From JBKEDC01 sp047971925 (GTDB lineage: Bacteria; Bacteroidota; Bacteroidia; Bacteroidales; Prolixibacteraceae): a stretch of DNA of 18,079 bases. The notes below the pieces were generated by a model that was not told the origin of the DNA, searched no databases, and saw only the letters and a program-made list of their open reading frames with translations. The position numbers and the translations under genes are program-made. The stretch spans positions 1-18,079 of the forward strand of contig JBKEAC010000027.1 of assembly GCA_047971925.1 (NCBI GenBank), written 5' to 3'. Of the stretch, positions 14,591 through 18,079 are shown piece by piece; the first letter of the stretch is position 1; the number at the start of each line of letters is the position of its first letter.

Positions 14591-16861
14591 ATGATACCAC
14601 AATACACCATAGACCGAATCATCGAAACTGCTCAGATTGTTGATGTAGTTAGTGAATTTGTTTCCCTCAGAAAAAGTGGAGCTAATTTTTCGGGATTATG
14701 TCCTTTCCACAATGAGCGTTCGCCTTCGTTTAGTGTGAATCCTTCTCGAAACATCTGCAAATGTTTTAGCTGTGGCGAGGGAGGAAACCCGGTTTCTTTT
14801 CTCATGAAGCATTTGCAAATGACTTTTCCCGAAGCGCTTCGATGGCTAGCCAATAAATATAATATTGAGATAGAAGAAGAGGAAGAGAACGATGAGCAAA
14901 AGCAGGAACGCGATAAGCGTGAAAGCATGATGCTTGTTACCGACTTGGCGCAGAAGTATTTTTCAAAAGAGCTTTTAGAATCTAATGAAGGTAGAACTGT
15001 TGGATTGAGCTATCTGAGGCACCGTGGATTGACTGATGATGTGATTAAAAAATTCAATTTAGGCTATTGTCCCGATAATAAAGATACGTTCACTCAGCAT
15101 GCGCTGAAAGAGGGTTATCGCATGGAGTATCTTGAAGCAACAGGGCTCACGGTGAAGCGCGATGCTTGGGTTCGCGACCGCTTTTCTGGTCGTGTGATGT
15201 TTCCCATTCATGGTGTTTCTGGTCGTGTGATTGGTTTTGGAGGAAGAACGCTCAAAGCCGATGAGAAAGCGAAATATTTGAACTCCCCCGAATCGGAAAT
15301 ATATCATAAGAGTAAGGTGCTTTATGGTTTGTATCAATCGAAGCAAACGATTTCAAAGCTCGATAAGTGTTTTTTGGTTGAGGGATATACCGATGTCATT
15401 TCCATGCACCAAGCCGGAATTACCAATGTGGTGGCTTCTTCGGGCACTGCACTCACTGAAGATCAGATACGATTAATCAAACGATTTACCGAAAATGTTA
15501 CCGTCATTTATGATGGTGATGCCGCCGGAATTAAAGCCGCTTTGCGTGGAATTGATTTAATTTTAAAAGAAGATTTAAAAGTGAAGGTGTTGCTCCTTCC
15601 CGATGGAGAAGACCCCGACAGCTTTTCTCGCTCCATGGGTGCAACGGAATTGGAAGAATATATCAATGCCAATGAAACCGACTTTGTGGGCTTCAAAACT
15701 AAGTTGCTGCTTAGTGAAGTTGGCGATGACCCCATTGCTAAAACCCGTTTAATAAATGATATTATCGGTACGATTGCGGTTGTTCCCGATAGTATTGCCC
15801 GGCAGATGTATATTCAAGAATGCAGCCGGTTGCTAAAGGTGAGCGAAGCGAGTTTGCTCGATGCGGTGAAGAAAAAACTGAACAATCAGTTTGAGGATTG
15901 GCAAAAACAGCAAGCAAGGCAAGCCGAATCTGAACGACGTGCTGAGGCTTATGCGCAAGCAACTGCTCAAGCAGCTACCTCTGCTCAAAACCAGCCAGCT
16001 CTGCCTAGTGATTTAATCATTCCGCAAGTTCAGAAAAATCTCTGCGAGGTGGAAGAACGCGAGTTGTTGAGGGTTTTACTTCGCTATTTTTATGAACCCG
16101 GCATTCGTCAGAAAGATGATCAAGGAAATACGGTGCAGGTGATGGTGGGCGATTATGTGCTAGCAGAACTCGACAATGATGAATTATCTTCAACCGATGA
16201 GTTGGTGAATGGCATGTTGCAAATCTTTCGCGATAAACAACAAGATGAGGCTTCTTTTGAAGTCGATGAAGCTATTCTTCAGGTTTTGGCGCAACAGCTT
16301 CAGCTGGCTTCAAGCGCATTTCACTCTGAAACAGGGAAAGGAAAGAATGCTCAGTTGCAAGAATTTATTGCGCAACACGAAGAGGCGAGGATTAATCGAC
16401 TTGCTGTAGATATTTTTTCAAATGAATATATTGCCTCTCGCCGATGGGAGCGTAATGGTGAAATAATTGAACAGGATAAAGAGTTGTTATTCGATGCTCT
16501 TGCGGTGGTTGTGTTGGGACATAATCTGAGGAATTTCTTCTTGAATCACCCCGATCCTAAAATTAGTCACTTCACTAGCGATATTCTGGCTGAGAAATAT
16601 TATGAAAGTAGGCGATGGGTCAATTCGGGTGCTTTTGTGGAACACGAGTATGAGATTCTTGGTGTGATTGTTCCGAAAGTTTTAATGGAATATAAGTTGA
16701 GGAAAATCCGATTGATGTTAAGCTCGCTCGAACAACGCATTGCCGAGGTGAGTGCCCTCTCGGATTGGGATAGTTTGCTTGAATTGCAAGGAGAATATGT
16801 GAGATTAAAATCGGTGGTTTCCATCATTAGTAAAGAGCTTGGGAGTAGAACAATTTTGTAG
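14591..16861 (+). CDS. dnaG: DNA primase
   Basis: 756 residues. Makes RNA primers for replication and acts with the DnaB helicase. Domains in order: CHC2 zinc-binding domain with Cys37-x2-His40 and Cys58-x2-Cys61 (CPFH ... CFSC); RNA polymerase core with GRVMFPIHGVSGRVIGFGGR (about 200-220) and KYLNSPESEIYHKS; Toprim motif with VEGYTDV (about 265-271) and YDGDAAG (about 308-314) supplying the acidic metal ligands; then a Q/A-rich charged linker (about 435-475) and a long C-terminal helicase-interaction region. The protein is longer than typical DnaG (about 580-660) because of this C-terminal part, which contains an internal repeat around SRRW (see findings). The ATG at 14591 is preceded by a promoter-like motif and followed by the classical IPQYTIDRI start. 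A Nim-like gene follows 17 bp downstream. Confidence 0.97.
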   Translation: MIPQYTIDRIIETAQIVDVVSEFVSLRKSGANFSGLCPFHNERSPSFSVNPSRNICKCFSCGEGGNPVSFLMKHLQMTFPEALRWLANKYNIEIEEEEENDEQKQERDKRESMMLVTDLAQKYFSKELLESNEGRTVGLSYLRHRGLTDDVIKKFNLGYCPDNKDTFTQHALKEGYRMEYLEATGLTVKRDAWVRDRFSGRVMFPIHGVSGRVIGFGGRTLKADEKAKYLNSPESEIYHKSKVLYGLYQSKQTISKLDKCFLVEGYTDVISMHQAGITNVVASSGTALTEDQIRLIKRFTENVTVIYDGDAAGIKAALRGIDLILKEDLKVKVLLLPDGEDPDSFSRSMGATELEEYINANETDFVGFKTKLLLSEVGDDPIAKTRLINDIIGTIAVVPDSIARQMYIQECSRLLKVSEASLLDAVKKKLNNQFEDWQKQQARQAESERRAEAYAQATAQAATSAQNQPALPSDLIIPQVQKNLCEVEERELLRVLLRYFYEPGIRQKDDQGNTVQVMVGDYVLAELDNDELSSTDELVNGMLQIFRDKQQDEASFEVDEAILQVLAQQLQLASSAFHSETGKGKNAQLQEFIAQHEEARINRLAVDIFSNEYIASRRWERNGEIIEQDKELLFDALAVVVLGHNLRNFFLNHPDPKISHFTSDILAEKYYESRRWVNSGAFVEHEYEILGVIVPKVLMEYKLRKIRLMLSSLEQRIAEVSALSDWDSLLELQGEYVRLKSVVSIISKELGSRTIL

Positions 16862-16878
16862 AACAAATTAATGAAATT

Positions 16879-17346
16879 ATGCGCACGATATTAGTTACCG
16901 ATTTGAACGAAATTAAGGAGCTACTGGCGTCTTGTCGCACTTGCTTTGTGGCTCTCATCGATGGTGATTTGCCGTATGTTGTTCCAATGAATTTCGGATT
17001 TGATGGTGAGTACATCATCTTGCATTCGGGAATGGAGGGGCGAAAATGGCATGCCTTGAAGAATAATCAAAAGGTTTGCATTTCATGGATGATTGGCGAT
17101 GAAATTGTGCAACAAAATGAGCAAGTGGCATGTAGTTATCGTGTGAAAAGCAAAACAATCATGCTTGAAGGGGTAGTGGAGTTTGTGGAAGATTATGCCG
17201 ATAAATTGGCTTGTCTTCATGCATTTATGGGGCAATATAGTGAGCGTGAATTTAAGTTTAATCGTCCGGCTGTTGAAAATGTGGGATTGATGAAAGTGAA
17301 GGTTGATGGCATTGTGGCAAAATGTTTTGGTGTGCCTGCAAAGTGA
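16879..17346 (+). CDS. Pyridoxamine 5'-phosphate oxidase-like flavin-binding protein (NimA-related)
   Basis: 155 residues. Small split-barrel protein of the PNPOx-like superfamily, close in pattern to the NimA group: CFVALIDGDLPYVVPMNFGF, then HSGMEGRKWHALKNN, then VCISWMIGDE and YRVKSKTIMLEGVVEFV. Family members bind FMN or related cofactors. Nim proteins proper reduce 5-nitroimidazoles, but many chromosomal relatives have other or unknown roles, so resistance should not be assumed. It starts 17 bp after the dnaG stop, and the two are probably co-transcribed. The ATG at 16879 is the natural start. The ORF ends at the repeat-rich convergent region before mdh. Confidence 0.8.
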   Translation: MRTILVTDLNEIKELLASCRTCFVALIDGDLPYVVPMNFGFDGEYIILHSGMEGRKWHALKNNQKVCISWMIGDEIVQQNEQVACSYRVKSKTIMLEGVVEFVEDYADKLACLHAFMGQYSEREFKFNRPAVENVGLMKVKVDGIVAKCFGVPAK

Positions 17347-17389
17347 AATCTAAAGAGAGCTTCATGAAGGGGTGCGCAGCCGGGTGAGC

Positions 17390-17444
17390 GATTGTAGCGA
17401 AAATCCTTTTCCCGACCAAAGAAGGGAAAAGATTGTAGCGAAAA
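17390..17444. repeat. Direct repeat flanking an inverted repeat
   Basis: GATTGTAGCGAAAA occurs at 17390-17403 and 17431-17444. Between them CTTTTCCC (17406-17413) and GGGAAAAG (17424-17431) form an 8-bp stem with a 10-nt loop. The GC-rich surroundings (17365-17500, with TGCCGGCA at 17481-17488) differ in composition from neighbouring genes. The layout resembles intergenic repeats common in Bacteroidota genomes (from memory). No gene is supported in 17347-17615. Confidence 0.7.
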
Positions 17445-17536
17445 GCGCGACGGCAGAGCTAGGAATGGGCTGGGGAAGAATGCCGGCACCCCCAAAGAAT
17501 AAAACGCAAGAAGGGCTTGGTTTTTTAGGAAAAAGA

Positions 17537-17566
17537 AAAGGTTCACGGCAAAAACCATGAACCTTT
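17537..17566 (-). terminator. Probable mdh terminator
   Basis: AAAGGTTCA (17537-17545) and TGAACCTTT (17558-17566) form a perfect 9-bp stem with a 12-nt loop. Read on the minus strand it lies about 50 nt after the mdh stop and is followed by TCTTTTTCC, a T-rich tail as in intrinsic terminators. Confidence 0.65.
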
Positions 17567-17575
17567 AAATTATTG

Positions 17576-17600
17576 ATGCCACTTGTTTTTGAAGTGGTAT
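17576..17600 (+). terminator. Second hairpin, possibly terminating the dnaG transcript
   Basis: ATGCCACTT (17576-17584) pairs with AAGTGGTAT (17592-17600) with one G-U pair; the loop is GTTTTTG. On the plus strand it is followed by the T-rich TTTGTGATTTG. It lies 230 nt after the Nim-like stop, so its use for that operon is uncertain. Confidence 0.4.
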
Positions 17601-17615
17601 TTTGTGATTTGTGTG

Positions 17616-18079
17616 TTACAGTAGCGCATTCACCGCATTCACCGCCACAGCACTTTCTGCCATTTTAGCTTTTTCTGCTTCCGAAAGGTCAAATTCCACA
17701 ATTTTCTCAATTCCATTCTTTCCAATAACGCAAGGAACACCAAAAGAAATGTCGTTCAAACCATATTCGCCATTAAGCAATGCCGAGCAAGCGAGCACCT
17801 TTTTTGAATCGAGCGCAATGGCTTGCACCATTTCCGAAACAGCAGCTCCTGGAGCATACCAAGCGCTCGTTCCAAGTAGGCTGGTAAGTGTTGCGCCTCC
17901 TACTTTGGTAGCTTCAACCACCTCGCTCATTTTTTGAGCCGAAAGGAATGCCGAAACAGGAATGCTGTTGCACACTGCGCGGTCGATTAGCGGAATCATA
18001 CCGGTGTCGGAGTGCGCACCAATGACCATTGCCGATATGCTCGACTGCGGGCAGCCGATTGCTTCTGCCAAACGGTAGC
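17616..18079 (-). CDS. mdh: Malate dehydrogenase, C-terminal part (5' end outside window)
   Basis: The frame is open to the window edge, giving about 154 C-terminal residues of a protein normally about 310 long. NAD-dependent oxidation of malate to oxaloacetate in the TCA cycle; cytoplasmic. The catalytic-histidine motif reads GAHSDTGMIPL, followed by KVGGATLTSLLGTSAWYAP, GAAVSEMVQAI and LNGEYGLNDISFGVP, then the C-terminal GKNGIEKIVEF. This is the LDH-like tetrameric MDH type. The residue after the catalytic His is Ser where Gly is most frequent; it is not catalytic. The gene ends convergently to the dnaG operon, with terminator-like hairpins between. Confidence 0.93.
   Translation of the reverse strand, partial: YRLAEAIGCPQSSISAMVIGAHSDTGMIPLIDRAVCNSIPVSAFLSAQKMSEVVEATKVGGATLTSLLGTSAWYAPGAAVSEMVQAIALDSKKVLACSALLNGEYGLNDISFGVPCVIGKNGIEKIVEFDLSEAEKAKMAESAVAVNAVNALL

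Noticed and set aside
17372..17560. 62-residue plus-strand ORF after the Nim-like gene
   Set aside because: It lies across direct and inverted repeats, has a composition unlike genes here and resembles no family.

Overview
The window looks like chromosomal DNA of a Bacteroidota member, probably Bacteroidales-like. Three things point there: promoters of the TTTG...TAnnTTTG type, no strong Shine-Dalgarno sequences but A-rich leaders before start codons, and family content (DUF4292 lipoprotein, PorE-like OmpA lipoprotein, TonB-dependent receptor, Bacteroidota-type long DnaG). No transposase, integrase, phage gene, rRNA, tRNA or cas gene was seen.

Layout. 1-3582 (+): a three-gene cell-envelope cluster made of a TPR protein (5' end cut by the window), a DUF4292 lipoprotein and an EnvC-type coiled-coil protein with a degenerate LytM domain. 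3646-8167 (-): PBP1A followed by a PorE-like OmpA lipoprotein. 8168-9439: 1.27 kb without a convincing gene, holding the pbp1A promoter, a 42-bp tandem repeat and about ten short perfect or near-perfect hairpins. 9440-10592 (-): upp-recX. 10593-11004: the long upp leader. 11005-14259 (-): an MTA/SAH nucleosidase gene (mtnN) followed after 9 bp by a TonB-dependent receptor. 14260-14590: the mtnN leader and the divergent dnaG promoter. 14591-17346 (+): dnaG and a Nim-like flavin-binding protein. 17347-17615: a repeat- and hairpin-rich convergent intergenic stretch. 17616-18079 (-): the C-terminal half of malate dehydrogenase.

The most unusual signal is a 91-bp leader module placed in front of two different nucleobase-salvage genes, upp and mtnN. 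In both places it encodes a 21-codon ORF with the same ends (MKRAM... and ...ARYI-stop). Its stop lies exactly 25 nt before the real start codon. The ORF's last codons form a 6-bp inverted repeat with the CAGATG that carries the gene's start codon. The same A-rich initiation region and ATGAAA precede both the small ORF and the real gene, so each locus carries a direct repeat with 91-bp period. I recognise no described riboswitch or leader family here. A translation-coupled leader-peptide switch, or a mobile or duplicating 5'-UTR cassette, would fit. Both readings are inference.
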